A stretch of DNA of 64,000 nucleotides from Diplonema japonicum (GCA_964019335.1 OZ025650.1:199001-263000), one strand, 5' to 3'. Counted from the first letter of the stretch, positions 45,247-58,116 are shown. Notes: generated by a model from the letters alone, not told the origin. Numbers and translations: made by a program.

Positions 45247-48200
45247 TCACTGCAAGCACTTCACTACCTCTTTGATGCAGTGCATGGTTTGGGGGGGAAG
45301 TCTCTCACCTGACTTCGCAATGACTTCTTGAGAGGCAGCCTTCACCTCAGCAAGAGACGAGGGGGTGAGATGCTGCAAGTCGATTACAATGCGCTTTGGA
45401 GGAACGGACAACAGAGCTTGCGAAGCAAGATCCCGAATTGAAGCATCAGGATCTGAGGTAGTGAGAAGGGCGGTTTTGTACAATGTAGCTTTGTTGGGGA
45501 TGAGGTGGAGGGCCTTAGCCGCGCTGAGCTTGACTGAGTACGACGCAACACGGGGCTTCAAAAGGATCTCTTGTATAAGGCTGACACCCTTCTTGCCGCA
45601 TAGGCATAGAGTACAAGCAGCCACATCGCGCAGCCTACTGTCTTCATGATACACCATCTCGGACGCATGGTCATAGAGAACCCTGGGCTGGGCCCCCTCC
45701 GCTTGCTCCCTTACCGCAGGCGGCATTAATGGGGCATGGAACACCCTACACACAGTCCCCAAAGACAGCAAGGCCTGTTCTCGTAGTTCCGCGCTTTTAT
45801 CTCTCTGGCACCCCTCCACCAAGCACTGCACCACCGCTTCCATGGACGGAACATCATCAGCGACCCTCCCCAGGCCGTACAGGGCGGCCTTCCTGGTCAC
45901 GTCGTCCACAGCTGACATCTTCGAGATTCCTATCATCGCCTCGATGCCCTTCGGTATCCCAGCCATCGTGTGCGCTACTTGGTACCTGTTCGTCTTGCCG
46001 TCGCGCAGCACCGTCAGCAAGGTCTGCAATATCCCCTGCGGCACTTCTCCACAACGGAAGGCTATCACAGCGGCAAGACGCACCTTGGGGTGTGTGTCGG
46101 AGAGACGTGTTACTAGCAACCCATTGACATCCACAGTGGCGCTGCGCACAGAGGAGCGGTGGAGAACAGCGAGGAGCTGCACCATGCTGGCACGCAGGGA
46201 TGCATGGGGTGACTCCATGAGGGGTTTCAAGGTCTTAAAGTTGAGCTCGAGCTCTTCAGGCGGGAACCATCGAAGCACACTTAGCGCCTCACCCTTCACA
46301 ATGACGTCTTGCTGCGAAGACCGGTCGGACATTATTGTGCTTGATAAAGCAGACACAATCCTGCTGACAACACGGTGCGGTACCTCTGGGAGGGTCGTAC
46401 GTTTCTGTGTTGATTTAATACATTGCTGTCATCCATATACATACCGACGACAACGGCCGCACAGTCTCTTTCCACCTTTTCATAGAAAGGCTCATCACAC
46501 CCTGCCCACGTGTCACTGATGTAAACGACCCTAAAAACAACGTCACGTGGCGGTTTTCATCCGGTGTAAGCGCCGTCTAGAAGATAGGGTTTTTTCAAAT
46601 TAAAAAAAGGAAGCATACGTGATGTTTCGCAGCTTGAATAAAAAGTTCTCTTACGCTTTTCCTTGACGGCTGCAGGAAAGCCGGCCGAAGCTGCTGGCCA
46701 ACAGAGAGATCAAGAACACCTTTTGAAACCAACTCCCTTGGGTGTGTGTTTGTGATATCAATACAAAAGGAACATACCTACACTGGCGTATAAAGACACA
46801 TGCATCAACGATGATATGCGTCTCGATGTAAGGAGGGCAGTTGGGTGTTATTTGCGGTTGGAAGTAAAGGACAGCTGGGGGTTGTCCCACCGCGGTGTGG
46901 ATATTGAAATGCTCCAGGGAAGGGAGCTCTGCATGGACGACGGTGGTGCATCCCACAGAGAGCCTTTCGAAGGGGGGCAGCGGCTGATGTTCCTCAGGGA
47001 AGGCCTCGTCGAAGTCCCTTATGGAGCCATCAAGCAAAGGGGTATGCAGCCCCAGCCCCCACACCGCTGCTTGCCGAACCCTGTGCGACGGATGGCTAAG
47101 CAGGCCTTGAAGCAGAGCAACACCCTCCGTGCCTCCCATCATCCTGATCGCCACGCAGACTACCCTTCTGTCGAATCTGCCTGAAGTCAGAACATCACCT
47201 AGCTGTCCCAGAACCCGTGGGTTGTATGTGTAGAGACCTGTTAGAGCGTTGCAAGCGGCTTCTGCTCGTTCAGGGGTACCCTCGCGGAGATCCTTCAGGA
47301 TCAAAGGCAGCACCACGTTCATCGTGATCGCCGGTTGGTTGATGAGTAGAGTCAAGACCATGCTGTTCCACCCACTTACTGCGTGCTCTCGCATGAGATC
47401 TTCGTGAGGCTGAGGTGGCGGGCGGGATGCTTCTTCAAGGATCACTGAAAGGCCTTTTGGCCCAAATGCGAGCAACGTTGACACAACACCAGGGGTGAGT
47501 TCAATCAAGTCAGGGTTGCGCATCAAGGATGCAAGAATGTCAAAAACCTCGTCCATCTGCGGAAGGTGCGTGGCACCCGTCCCTAACAGTCTCAGGATCC
47601 TCAGCAGGAACAACAAAACATCGTAGCTTAACCCATCTGCTCTTCCTAGAAGGTCTAGAACCTTGCTACACAGCGTAGTAGCAATATTCCCAGGTAGTGA
47701 TGACAGTGGTAAGCAGCACAGGAAGGCAGCCGCTTCCTCAAGCTCCAAAGCAGGTGATATTTTCAACCAGTTTGAGTAATGAGCAACAATATCAGCGAGA
47801 TGCAAATGGGCGAGCTGTGCGACATTCTGTGGTGACACGCCGCCGTCTGTCAACGGCAGGCTTTTGCAGCAATCTGGGAGCGGCAGTTGTAGCTCCTCTA
47901 CACTCACGGTCGCCACCCTCGCCCCCGGATTCACAATGTCGTCGTCGACCTCCTCCCACGTCTCCCAACTCATTGCCTTTACCGCTGTCGGTCCCACTCG
48001 CGGCGTGCGGCTAACCGACCCCGACCTGCTCCTTCCTAACCTGTGCCTGTTCGGCGGCATTGTGACGGGTACCTTCTCCTTGTGAACAACAGGCTTCCTT
48101 ATCTTCCCCTGATCTATCTTTATTTTCACCGTAGACCCGAACGCATAGTCCCTATGGTGCAATTTCTCTTTTCTCGACGAACTGCTTCTCTGCTTCAAAG

Positions 48201-49656
48201 CCTCACGAGTGTACCTGTATTTATCTTGCTTCTCTTCCCTGCTATGGGAACGCTTGTTTTTCTTCGGAGATGTTCTGCCATAGCTGTCGCTAGTGAGGTG
48301 GAGGAATTCTGACGGTTTCTTCATCGTGTTGTCGACTTTGGCACCTACCTTCAGCGCTGAGGGGCTCCAAACAGAAGGGCTTTGCAGCCTTGACTGCCTT
48401 TCCCTGACAGGTGACTGACGAGGTGTTCTCGGGCGTGAACGTGGAGTGCCTTCAAGGTTTTCCGGTGGAGGTGAGCTGCAAAGGAGTTCCACCTGACGGG
48501 ACAACCTCTCAGTAATGATACTGTTCTGCTCTTGCATTCGCTTCAGCTCGCCCAGCACTAGCGGCGCATCGCTTTTCTTCTCTTTTTCTGCTTTCTCCTT
48601 CTTTGCTTGTAGCTGCTCTACCTGCTCTGACAGCTCCTTAATCTTCATCTGCTGCTGCTGGTGCAGCTCGAACGCTAGTTTCATCTCTTCCTTGTGCTGC
48701 TCGAGGTCTTCCCCATCCTCGGCATGTTCGTCGGCAGAAGTTGTCTTCGGGGTCTCCTGCAGCATCTGCTGCAGTGCCTGGATCTGTTCCTTGTTCCGTT
48801 GGCTCTCTTCTTCTTTTTTTTGAAGTAAACGTTTCTGCTCTTCGAGCTGCTGCTGCAATTCATCGGGGACAACGTTCCGAGGTGTTTCCTGCTGTGCCTG
48901 TGCCAGAGCCGGCTCATGTCGTAGTGGCGGCGGCGGCGTCGCACGTAACGGCTCCTGCACCAACTCTTGGGACGCAAGAGGCATAAAAGGCGACTTGCCG
49001 GTGCTATTGCTGTAGACGGAATGATACGGTTGTTCCAAGACTTGCACGACAGGCTGCGGTGTCCCGTGTGACCCATTGCTGTGATTCGAGGTGAATGACC
49101 TCTGTGCATCGAAGGACGTGTCGCCGCGTGTAGGCGAGATGGCACGGTGGTTGCGGATGGGAGGGGACGTGACCTTCATACCCGGAAGGCCACCACCAGG
49201 AGATGAGAGTGGAATGGCCGCAGGGGGCAGGGGTGTGCTACGTGCCTGCCTTGCTTTGGCCAGAGCCTCTGAAGCCCTGCGAAGTGCGGCGCTCGGAGAT
49301 TTAATAGGCTGCTCAACACTGGAGGGCACCGACTTCTGTCGCTGTGTAGGTGCACTGCCATAGAGGCTTCCCGTTGCTGTTGTCTGGGCCGAATGGACAT
49401 GTGTGCTGTTCTGTACAGTGCTCGTAGCATGCTGTTGATGCAATGGATGGTTTTGCTGTCGCTGCTCGTCCTGAGGCGGTGTCTGGATGACGTGAGGGTA
49501 CCTCCTCATATGTTCTTCATTTCTTTTGGCACGCTGCTGTTGTAGTTGCTCTTGTTGCTGCCTTAGTTTCTCTGCCTGTTCTGAAAGTGTATCTAAGTTC
49601 AGCCGTCTGAATACACTATTGGCAATATTCTCCAAGGAGTCTAACTGTGAGGCCAT
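45247..49656 (-). CDS. Coiled-coil and HEAT-repeat protein, unknown (1,428 aa)
   Basis: Exons 49656-46778, 46736-46619, 46576-46445 and 46404-45247 (introns 41, 42 and 40 nt), each junction keeping frame. Residues 1-450 are Gln/Ser/Pro-rich with a strong Gln/Glu/Lys coiled coil (about 280-410). A basic Ser/Arg stretch follows (about 430-560). The rest is a HEAT/ARM-type solenoid: helix pairs such as HRVRQAAVWGLG, HPKVRLAAVIAFRCG, ELREQALLSLGT, SRLRDVAACTLCLCG and ASIRDLASQALLS. The repeat pattern resembles proteasome Rpn1/Rpn2-type and other large scaffolds, but the coiled-coil front differs. Probably a scaffold. Start 49656 is the first ATG after the neighbouring gene's end; a longer frame would overlap it. 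Confidence 0.8.
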
Positions 49657-49786
49657 GACCCCATAGACCCTCCTGTAAGAGTGCGTGACAAGGTACAGTG
49701 GCAATTTAAAAAAATAGTCAACAAGAAGGTGCCATTGAGCACCCTGAGCTAGGTACCGGGCGCGCCGTAAAAAAAAAAAGCAATGA

Positions 49787-52700
49787 TCACTGATCGTCTC
49801 TGTTAAGAGGAAGGCCACAGCGGGTGCACTTCGTGCTTGATGTTGGGTTCACACTTTCACACGTCTCGCAGACGATACCGTCCACTTTGTCCTTGATGGC
49901 AGCAGCATCGGCGTAGAACTCCCCTGTGGGTCATTGTGAGTGGTTCACAGTAGCATACCTTTGCTGCGCTGGTCCCTGTCGATGACTGAATTCCTCTTGT
50001 TGAAGCGTGGCCTGTGGGAAATTGCGTCGAGACGCACCGTGACGTCTAGCTGGCGAAGAAACCTGTTCAACCCGCTTGACACAGGCTCTGGGCGGGAAGC
50101 ACTGCAAGCCACACCAGGCGTGCCTTCGAACACCACTACCCTATCCGCCATGAAGGATGTCATCATCAAGTCGTGCTCCACTACAACAACGATCTTCTTC
50201 ATGCGCACGGCAATTCTTCTTATGGCCTTCGCAGCCACCATTCTCTGCTCTGCGTCAAGAAACGCACTGGGCTCGTCAATCAGCAGCAGCGTAGCAGGAT
50301 TCCCCAGTGCCAAGGCAAGCGATACTCTCTGCATCTCCCCGCCTGACAGCTTGTCCGCGTCCAATATCATCAGGTCGTCGATCTTCAAGGGCAGCAGCAC
50401 CTCGTCACGCAAGATCGCACTCTTCCTCGCACTCTCAGGAAGCCCATCTTGAAGCACTTCCTTCACTGTTTTACCCGAAGGCATCCTAATAACCTGCGGC
50501 TTAAGGTGGCCGTGTTCTTTCAAAAACACATCGCCGCTGTCGGTATTTAAACTTCCAGACATGATCTCGAGTAAAGTGGTCTTTCCGCACCCGTTCTCGC
50601 CAAGCAAGGCAGTCACTTCGCAGGAGTTCAGTGTGCCATTTGTTACATCAAGCTTGAAGTCACCTCTGCACTTTGTCGATGAGGGGTAGGACCACTTGTC
50701 TTCGCCACCGAAGTCGTTCTCTTCGTGCATCTTGAAGACTAAGGGGTGTGAACGGAATCTCACGTTCTCCTGGTCGATGTACCCTTCAAGGAAGGCGTTG
50801 ATGCCGTCACGGACGTTCATTACTTTCGTCACGATACCGAAGGCACTAGGCTTTCCGTGGATCAGGGCGATGGTGTCCGCTAAGTAGTCACACACAGCAA
50901 GGTCGTGTTCCACGCACACGACGTACTTCATTCCTTGGAGCAAGTCCCTGATTACCTCGCACGCCCGCAGCCTCTGCTTCACATCAAGGTACGACGATGG
51001 CTCGTCGAACAGGTAGATTTCAGCTTCCTTAGCACACGCCGCCGCTATGGACACCCTTTGCAGCTCTCCGCCGCTGTTGTGTTTGCTTGAAAGTCTGCAA
51101 GTAGCACTACATACCTCAGCACCTTCACGGGGCGCTTCAAAAGATGCTGCAAACTGAGTTCTTTTACCAAGGTCTCTATCCTGTCGTCGTCCCCTGTGAA
51201 GGTCTCAAGGAATTGTTGCACTGTCTCTTCCACGTTGTCCTTCAATTTATCGATGTGTTGGACTTTGAATGAGCATCGTTGCTTCCCGGCTTCCAGTTTC
51301 ATGATTAGTGCCTGTAGCTCAGTTCCTTTGTACTTTGTTTTCAACGCTTGCCAAGACGGAACGTCCGTCCCGCTGTTGGGAACCAACTTCCCAGACAGGA
51401 TCTTCAAGGCAGTGCTCTTGCCCGATCCGTTCTCACCGATAATCCCCAGAAGCTTTTCCTGCTTCATCAACGGCAAATGGCACAGCGTGAACCCGTTCTT
51501 TCCGTATCTCATGACCACATGCTCTGTAAGCTCTTTTGGTATATTCACGATGATGATGGCATCGAAGGGGCACCCTTCGACGTGTTTTCCCTTCTGCCCA
51601 CGTTTCTTCATGCACATGTTGCATCCTGTGCACATGTCTTCATCGATCTTGCAAACCCCAGAATAGTTGATGGCCCCTACAGGACACACTTTGAAGCACT
51701 GTTTAGTGTTTAAAGAGACTAAAAAAAGGAATACCTCACGTGAGCATTTGTCGTTTCTGCACCTGTTTTCACGTACAACTGCAACTCTGTTTGTCGCCTT
51801 CGCCCCGACCGGGATATGGGATGGCCGTGCGACTACTTCCTGTTTGCCTCGTGTCCAAGTCTCAGGAAGGGTTTTGAACTCATCTTCGTCGATGCGGTGC
51901 GTGTTGATCTTTGACTCGCAGAGGGTCATCTTCTTTGTCCTCGTGAGCGCTTGTTTCAGCTCGTCCGCCGTGTCGAACTCCACAACAGCTTTTCCTGTTT
52001 TCCGGCCGTCCTTGATGAGCACTTGCACGTTGGAAGCGCCAAGCCTGTCGAACGCTAGACGCAGTGCGTGGTTGTTCACCTTGTCGCTCTTCTTGAGGTT
52101 CTCGACCATCATGATGTACCTCCCTGCCATGTTGTACACACGCATTTGCCTACCCGATGGACGGGGTCCGCTTCCTGCTGGTGGCGTCCAGACAACCGCA
52201 GGCTTCTGTTTCGGTTCACCTTTGGGCTTCCTCGGTCTGAAGGACTTGTCCCCATATTCCATTGGTTCATTCAACGTCATAACCTTTGCCTTCCTTGTCG
52301 TTCTTAGATCCCCGCACCCCTGACATTTCGTCCTGCTTGGGGGGTTCTCAAGTGTGCAGCGCTGGCACTTCCAAAGCTTTGGGGGTGCTGCCTTGCGCTT
52401 GCTATTACATGCCGAGCACTGATGCGTCCCTCCGACATTCTCCAGTGTGCAGTCGGAACAAGTCCATGACTTCTCCAGATGACAGTTGCTGCACTCCTGT
52501 GAGCTTAAATCGTTTTCAGTGTGGCATCTGGAACATTCCCAAGACTCGCATATAACAATCTCTGGCCTCATCCCGCACGAGGGGCAGCTGTCGGGCTTGG
52601 CTGGAAGGCCCACCGTACAGTGCGGGCAGAACCATTCGTCGACACTCTCGTCACGGACGGTATCACAGACAGCACACTTCATGACGGTGTCCATGTTGAT

Positions 52701-53513
52701 GTACGTGCAGCTGCTGCATGCCCAGCCATCGATCACAGGTTCCTCGTCTTCGTAGTCGGGTGTGGGCGAGGGTGCTGAAGGGGTATAGCTGGCTCGTGTT
52801 GATGTGGATTTTGGAGACGCATTTGTTTTCCGTTGTGGGCGACTGTTGTCGCAGGCAAGGCAAGTGTTGATGGAGTTGTCATTCAGTAGTGTGCACACAC
52901 CGCACTCCCAGCTGGTGCTGGGTGGTTCGTCGTTGGGGGGCGACACCCCCGACTCTGCCGCTGGCTTCGCTTCGCAGACTACGCAAGAGGTCAGGCTCAT
53001 ATCGTTGTCCAGGCTGCAGACTTTGCACGTCCAAACTGAGGGTGTGGGCTCGTCCTTATCTTGTGGTGCAGCAGGTGGCTTGGGTTCTCCGCAAACAACA
53101 CAGCTCTTGAAAGAGCATATATTATCAATGGTGCACTGAGGGCAGGTCCAGACAGCATTGCAAACCGTACTGCCGCATCCCGTGCAGCCCAAGAACTCGG
53201 TTGGCATCTCATCTTCAGACGGCTCCTTCTCCTCACAGGCGTCATCATCTTTATCGTTGTTGCTTTCTTTGTAGGTGCTGCTGTTGTTAGTATCCCAGCG
53301 CATCCAGCACGGACCGCAGTACCCGTCCACGATCTGTCGTTGATGAAAGCACTCCCCACATTCATGCACCCCCGTGAACCGCCCCTTATAAGTTTTGTAG
53401 AACTGTAAGCACACCACGCATAAGGTCACCTCGTCACGCTTGTAAATAGCAAGTATCTCCTCGCTCCCCGGGCGCTCTACCTTCGCCTCGCATATCCAGC
53501 AATATCGCACCAT
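49787..53513 (-). CDS. ABCE1: ABCE1 (Rli1) fused to a RanBP2 zinc-finger array and an RRM-like domain
   Basis: Exons 53513-51735, 51698-51115, 51073-49959 and 49923-49787 (introns 36, 41 and 35 nt) give 1,204 aa, double the usual 600. Residues 1-460 hold Cys pairs, then eight RanBP2-type fingers (W-x-C-x2-C ... C-x2-C, e.g. WTCKVCSLDN). About 480-560 looks like an RRM. From about 575 it is ABCE1: the first iron-sulfur motif is joined across intron 1 (RCRNDKC-SRECFKVCP), and the second holds an insert. NBD1 has GENGSGKST, LSGGELQRVS and FDEPSSYLD; NBD2 has GENGCGKTT, LSGGEMQRVS and IDEPSAFLD; then hinge RPRFNKRNSV. The last exon adds a further C-x2-C-x10-C-x2-C finger. ABCE1 splits ribosomes in recycling. 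No Met separates the parts. Confidence 0.93.
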
Positions 53514-53871
53514 GTCTCGGTGGCCCCCACCCCTCTCTTGACTCCTTTTCTTATTTTTTCTTTTGTTCTGCACCGAACAGCATGCACAAAATGAATGAAC
53601 GAACTGACCGATAATAAAGGGGTAAAAAAATCAATTGAAAATTCTTTCTGATCGAAGGGGCGTTGGAGGGAAAAAAAAGGGGGGGGTGGGAAGCGATATT
53701 TAAAGAGCAAGCCCAACTTCGGGAAAAAGGAGGGAAAAAAAAAGAAAAAAAAAGAAAAAGAAACACTGTTTCTTTCTCTCTCTCTCCAACCAAGCTGATT
53801 CTGATAACGTGGAAAGACCATGGGACGGCAAAAAAAGAGGGATCAAAGGGAATACATTTTTTTTAAAAGTG
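53514..53871. other. Intergenic
   Basis: A/T- and G-run DNA with a short CT microsatellite near 53769-53788. No gene supported. Confidence 0.65.
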
Positions 53872-54968
53872 TCATTTCGTGAAATCAAGAAGAGTAAGCA
53901 TGTACGGTTCTCCAAAGTCGTAGTTAGTCTTATGCCTGAGCTTCATACCGGGAATAGAAGCAGGAAGGGGGTTAGACGGTTGGGAGAACTCGGTGGAAAC
54001 AGGGCTGGCAGGAATGGAGTGGTGGTCGGCAAATAGAGTGATAACGCATTTTTCAGGCTGGAAAACGTGGAGAACCCTCTGCACAAGCTCAGTGTAGTTT
54101 TTTCTGTGTAAAAAAAAAATTTTTTTTTTGGGTTTTCTTCAAAAACATACAATGGTAAATTGGTTTCGAAACTGACGTAGCTGCAGTGGTGCTCTGGGGT
54201 AATGTGTATCGTCCAGTAGTGATCACTGGTTCCTGTCAGTCCGTTCATGGAGTACCCGCATGGTTCGAAGATCTTCGCGTCTATAACGGAGCCAGGGATG
54301 ATGGTGTCGATTTCGCTGTCGGCGGTAACGCTTTCTGCGGTTTTCGTCCCGTCCTCGTTGAAGAAGTAGGCCATTCTCTCCTTGCTGAGCCCTGACATGA
54401 TAATCTCAAAGGTCTGGTCGGGGGGATTTTCCAACGCGTCCTCTGGCCGGGTGTAATCGGCGATGAAGAAGTTCCAATGTTCTTTGTTCAGCGGCCCAAG
54501 GACGTACCCCGAACCATTTTCGAAATACGTTTCAAGAAACGCGATTTCTTCATGGAAAGAACCGTGAGGCTTCGGTTGCCTCTCCGGCCACAGGAAATTT
54601 TTTCGGCTATACGACATGTACTCTGTCTCCAACCCTAGACACTCTGACAGCTCCGCATTCCATTCATTTTTTTCCTTCCCAACCAAGTCAAGAAGAGGCG
54701 GTATCATCTCCAACAAGGTTGTAATCCCACATGTCTTAATAACTAACCTCCGTCTGTACACGAACAGAGATGACTCTGACAGCACGTACATCTTGCACCC
54801 CTCCGACTGCTTTTTTCCAATTATCGTGCAGTGCGCCTTGTCCAACAACTTCTGCCACGTCTCATCGCTGATCATAAAAAGCCCCTCATCCACACCTACC
54901 TTGCGTCGGAAGTCGATTTCAAACTTCTTCTCAGGCCCTTCGAATCCCGGTCCGTCTATATCCGCCAT
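53872..54968 (-). CDS. AMD1: S-adenosylmethionine decarboxylase proenzyme
   Basis: Exons 54968-54151 and 54103-53872 (47-nt intron) give 349 aa, near the family's 330-370. It decarboxylates AdoMet to supply aminopropyl groups for spermidine synthesis. Active-site parts all appear intact: FEGPEK with the two glutamates, the self-cleavage site VLSES-S whose Ser becomes pyruvoyl, KTCG with the catalytic Cys, CGYSMNG with the Ser, and TIHITPE with the His. FETNLPLKNYTELVQRVLHVF is completed only by splicing, which fixed the GTATGT donor. It therefore looks like the catalytic form, not the inactive prozyme paralogue of kinetoplastids. Confidence 0.95.
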
Positions 54969-55204
54969 TTTATTTTGATGTTTCTTTAAAGCGTGTCTCC
55001 TTCCACCTTTTATTGTTTTTGATGTTTCTTTTTTTTTTTTTTTTTGTTGTTGTTTTTGTTTTCAAATCCCACAAAAAGAGGAAAAAAGAAACGGATAGCG
55101 AAAGCTGCTCCAAAAAGAAAAAAAAGGGGGGGGGGAACGTGACTTTATAAGATTCAGCAGCTTTCTTGGACATAAAACTCAAAAAGAGGATTCCCTACGT
55201 TTCT

Positions 55205-57646
55205 TCAATCCTCAACAAGTTTTGTATGCCTATAAATGTACCCCTGCTTCATCCTGGCAAGGAATGAACCCAAATCAGTGCTCATAGTGGGATCTAGGGG
55301 GGCACCTTCAGGGATGGAGAGACCCAAGGTGACCATACGCTCGATCTCTTTTTGAGGTTTTTGCACATCGATGGACTGAATGGCCTCAATGGCGTTGCCA
55401 ATGGTGATGGTTTCGGGGCCGTCGTCATGCTGGTCTGCTTTGAGGAAGATAGCATTGCTAGACTCCTGGTAGTAAGAGAGGCTCTCTTTAACCATTTGGT
55501 TGCGAACCATTTCAAGGAAGGCTCCTTGGTTGCCTTCCCGGTCCTCTGCGAATAAAGCCATTATGGCAACGTCTTCCCCTGGTACCTGTTTAGATAGGGC
55601 GTACTTCAATCGCACCATAGCTTTCTCGCTCTTTGACGGGAAGAACTTGTCGAGCATGGGCAGGATCTTGTTCTTCTTGACCTTCCCTACCCGTTTTCCC
55701 GTCGGTCCTGGGAGTTCCAAATCCTCTAACTTCCTCTGCAGCCTGTCCAACATCTTCATCTGCTCATAATACACAACCTCAGGTAAATGCCCCTCCAATA
55801 TAAGAAGGAACAATTCACAATCACCATCGTACGCATATTTCTTACAAGCGTACTTCACATTGTATCCTTTGTCCACAATACGCGCCTACAAAAGGGGGAT
55901 AAGGAGAGAGGGGGGAGGTAGATATACCTGCATCCCATGTTTGGCTTTTAAGTATGTGCACATGTATTCCTCCATTGATTCCTGTTGAGGGGGTGGTTTC
56001 TTTTTGTTTTTCGCCTCTTCCTCGAGCTTTGCCATCCGTTCCAGGTCTTTCTTCCTTGCTGCCCAGAAGTCCTGAATGAAATGTTCTACTTCTCTTTTAG
56101 GGAGATCGCGGTTTTTGACTTGGCCGAACCAGCTGGGAATGTTTTTTTTTTTTTTTTTTTAAACGTACCGCAAGTACTTCGGCACGTCCTTCCCTGTTCC
56201 CATTCCAACGAAGTATTCCACGTCAGCGGGTTTATCTTCGTCGGGGGCGTCGTTCTCGCCGAGGAATTTCATTTTTTCTTTCATGCCTGCGATTTCTTTC
56301 TCAAGAGTTGCAACCGCTTCTTTTTCCGTGGTGATCATCGCCACCAAGTTACGCCCGATAGTCCCACTGGACAGCCCGTCCTCTATAGGCATGTTAGCTC
56401 CTTGAACAATGGTCTCCCAGTCAGGTCGTGGGGTGTCCCTGCCTTTGCCGTCGCGAAGGCGGCGGCAGTCATCTTCAAGATGCTCTATCATTTGCGTCTG
56501 CTTCTTGCTCTGCTTCTCGAGGTACTCGATCTTTTTCCGATGAGATGCGGAAGACAGTTTCATCTGCATCACCTTTTCGGATTTCTCTTTGTGCACACGT
56601 TGCAATGCCTCATATTGCTTCAGAGGTACTGAGTCGGAGAAGTCTTCCTTGATTTGCTGCAGTTCGTCAGCTGTCTTTTGATATAATTTCATGAGATCCT
56701 GGACACCCATTGTGTCCCGCTTCAGCTTTTCAAACTGAATCATAGTTTCCTGATGTTGCTCTTCCGCGTCTCTGATCTGGTTGACCATTGTGAGGACCTT
56801 GTCGTGTTCTTCGTTCACTCTGTCGGAGTACATTTTTTCGATCAATTTCAAATCGTAGAATTTGGTTTTCGCCTCCAGAATTTCAGCGTCCTTATCAGCG
56901 ATGACACTGCGAAGCTCCTCCAAAGTGTGAATACCTTCGTTCAGGTCTTTCTTATGCTGTTCTTCCATGATGCTGATCCGTTCGTCGCAGGCCTGCTGCA
57001 TGACCTCCTCGTTGTGCTTCATCTCCGCCGTGCTGCGATGCAGTTTCTCGAACAAGTCCACCACCATTTCAATCCTTCTATACACAGCCTCTAGCACCGG
57101 ACCGTATATTTTTGAAGAGTAGATAAATTGACGGAACGCTGCAAGGAAGACCCTTGCCACTGTGGTGTTGACCTCCTCGGGTTCTTCTTGCCATATCCCT
57201 TCCTGCACTTGTACGGGTTCAGTGGAGTTCTCTTTTCCGCAGTGGAGAAGCGACAGTTCCGTGTCAAGAAAAGCCTCAATTTCCTTTAACAAATGTGGTT
57301 GGCTGCTAGCAAGCCTTGCTGTTTGTGAGAACCCGCTAGCAGGCCAAGTGTCATACGACCTATTGAAATCTCGATGTCTCCACCGTGGTGACGGGGTTAC
57401 CAGTTCCTTGTGTTTTTTCCTAGGTGGGGGGTACGGTATGGGCGGCGGGGGTGCAGGAGCAGGCGGAGGGGGTGACTTTACCAATTGCTGTTGCTGTTGA
57501 TGTTCCTTCCCTTCCCCCACCAACCCCGGCAACTCATTCTCGTGCTTCAGGACTGTAAATTTTTTCGGGTACACTATTTGCTTCAGCTCCCTCTGCGGCA
57601 AGTTCGCTCGACATGCGCTTCCGCTGCCTTCACCCCATTGCTCCAT
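55205..57646 (-). CDS. TSNAXIP1-like ciliary/flagellar coiled-coil protein
   Basis: Exons 57646-56169, 56132-55928 and 55885-55205 (introns 36 and 42 nt) give 787 aa. A Pro-rich front is followed by EIEAFLDTELSLLHCG, like the family's N-terminal LRKELLLLDLG block. A long coiled coil covers about 190-420. RDTPRPDW, then GMGTGKDVPKYLRWFGQVKNRDLPKREVEHFIQ..FW aligns with the conserved TPRPDW and YG..IPAFLRF...KK.V..LLKD.W block of human TSNAXIP1; this alignment crosses both introns. The C-terminal part is helical and may contain EF-hand-like remnants. The family is expressed with cilia and sperm tails. Match is by eye. Confidence 0.82.
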
Positions 57647-58116
57647 ACCCCATGCCTTTTTGTTCTATTTTCTTGAAACAAACAGAAAGAGCACCGGTTG
57701 TGCTGAGTACTTCAAGCCACCAAAGGCCTCGGAGGATGGTGTGAGGATGCTAACAGATTACAGAGGTTAAAATCAAAATAAAATAAACCGAGGGGGTCGT
57801 GTTGGGGAAGAGGGATACTAATAGTGAAATATAAAAAAAGAAGAAAAAGAAAAAAGGAAACAGCGCAGCATGTTGTGAGATGGGTGGGTGGGGGCAGTTT
57901 CTTCTTTCTTCTTCATCTTCTTCTTAATGGTATTTATTTTTCTTGGGAGGGGAGGAGGGGGGATGTTACAAAACTTTCATATGGGAACTTACATAGGTAA
58001 GGGTGGGTGGGGGATGTTTTTCTTTCTCTTCTTTTTTTCTTCTCTTCTTTCTTTCTCTTCTCTTTCAGTTTCGTCTTCTTTACTAAAGGGAGCTTTTTAG
58101 AAGGGGGTAAACAAAA
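57647..58116. other. Intergenic
   Basis: Mixed T-rich DNA and G tracts. No gene supported. Confidence 0.6.

Noticed and set aside
45247-46356. Separate gene starting at 46356
   Set aside because: Three short introns join it in frame to the upstream coiled-coil frame, and HEAT repeats continue across the junctions.
46445-46576. Alternative frame of the third HEAT-gene exon reading VVYISDTWAGCDEPFYEK
   Set aside because: It looks protein-like, but no donor/acceptor pair gives the needed phase; the chosen frame keeps phase 0 on both sides.
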